A DNA stretch of 32,078 nucleotides. Origin: Nostocales cyanobacterium LEGE 11386 (lineage in GTDB: Bacteria > Cyanobacteriota > Cyanobacteriia > Cyanobacteriales > Nostocaceae). Shown one piece after another: positions 31,953 to 32,078 of this stretch. Below the pieces are notes generated by a model. That model was not told where the DNA came from. It saw only the letters and a program-made list of their open reading frames with translations, and ran no database searches. The stretch is taken from positions 1 through 32,078 of the forward strand of contig JADEXK010000066.1 in the NCBI GenBank assembly GCA_015207155.1, in the 5' to 3' direction. The position numbers and the translations under genes were made by a program. Numbering within the stretch: the stretch's first letter is position 1; each line of letters opens with the position of its first letter.

Positions 31953-32078
31953 AGACCTCTTGCATGAATCAAGAAAACAAAGCAAGTTCATAATTGAGAA
32001 GCCCAGCAATCAAGTTGCAACGTAAGCCAAAGCGTCGTCTGCGGTTACGATATTGTTCTTTGAGAATACGAAAAATCT
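31953..32078 (-). mobile_element. Left-hand end of an IS5-like insertion sequence (partial)
   Basis: It starts with AGACCTCTTGCA (31953-31964), identical to the complement of the left IS end (115-126). The C-terminal end of a transposase follows at once. The element interrupts the Coq4-like gene and runs off the window. Its transposase reads in the same direction as the left copy, so the two copies are direct repeats about 32 kb apart. Confidence 0.8.
31969..32078 (-). CDS. IS5-like transposase, C-terminal fragment
   Basis: On the minus strand the frame reads IFRILKEQYRNRRRRFGLRC, then NLIAGLLNYELALFS and a TGA stop at 31971-31969. The basic YRNRRRRFGLR-NLIA motif is the usual C-terminus of DDE_Tnp_4-type IS5 transposases in cyanobacteria. 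The N-terminal part is outside the window. Confidence 0.78.
   Translation of the reverse strand, partial: IFRILKEQYRNRRRRFGLRCNLIAGLLNYELALFS

Noticed and set aside
1..32078. Composite transposon carrying the whole 32 kb
   Set aside because: The contents are mainly core genes (aroA, tex, thyX, tre genes). Direct IS copies alone do not show that the segment moves.
1..32078. tRNA, rRNA or other structured RNA genes
   Set aside because: I looked through the intergenic stretches and saw no cloverleaf, rRNA segment or riboswitch-like core that I could support. A covariance-model scan would be decisive.

Overview
The window comes from a filamentous, probably heterocyst-forming cyanobacterium (Nostoc/Anabaena/Calothrix type). 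The signs are many HIP1 octamers (GCGATCGC), short tandem heptamer arrays of the STRR kind, a high-light-inducible protein gene, a biliverdin-type cyanobacterial phytochrome with its Rcp regulator, and typical gene families such as UrtA, a 4-Cys-prefix protein and Tex. Both ends lie inside IS5-like insertion sequences in the same orientation: the N-terminus of a transposase at 1-68 and the C-terminus of one at 31969-32078. They share a 12-base terminal sequence (115-126 and 31953-31964). The odd window length and these ends suggest that the window is a whole contig broken at IS copies.

Layout. 1-126: IS end. 147-310: a 164-base MITE-like element with 15-base inverted ends and a 13-base flanking duplication, sitting at the stop codon of urtA. 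317-1621 (-): urea-binding lipoprotein UrtA. 1886-2320 (-): single-domain response regulator. 2822-8616 (+): a tight light-signalling operon of phytochrome kinase, Rcp receiver and a large REC-5xPAS-histidine kinase. 8624-9853 (-): a 4-Cys membrane protein that keeps only part of a kinase N-lobe. 10028-10864 (-): alpha/beta hydrolase. 10869-11084: heptamer arrays. 11069-13228 (-): tex. 13466-13672 (+): small membrane protein. 13955-15304 (-): class II EPSP synthase. 15768-16280 (+): unknown. 16341-16922 (-): thioredoxin-like protein. 17134-17349 (-): HLIP, with a candidate RpaB (HLR1) box. 17487-19568 (+): flavin-dependent thymidylate synthase interrupted by a 453-residue intein carrying two tandem helix-turn-helix units and an HNH domain. 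19619-26762 (-): treY, treZ and a glgX/treX debranching enzyme, a complete glycogen-to-trehalose route. 27606-30829 (+): SDR, alpha/beta hydrolase and an unrecognised 478-residue protein, tightly coupled. 30939-31952 (-): pterin dehydratase, a small unknown protein, and a Coq4-like gene cut by the right-hand IS.

The trehalose genes, HLIP, phytochrome relay and NtcA-type urea uptake fit a terrestrial or desiccation-exposed lifestyle (inference). The best candidate for something undescribed is the three-gene SDR-hydrolase-unknown operon. Next come the ThyX intein architecture, the kinase remnant, and the repeated pattern of repeat DNA supplying the last codons and stop of genes (tex, aroA, treY, pterin dehydratase).
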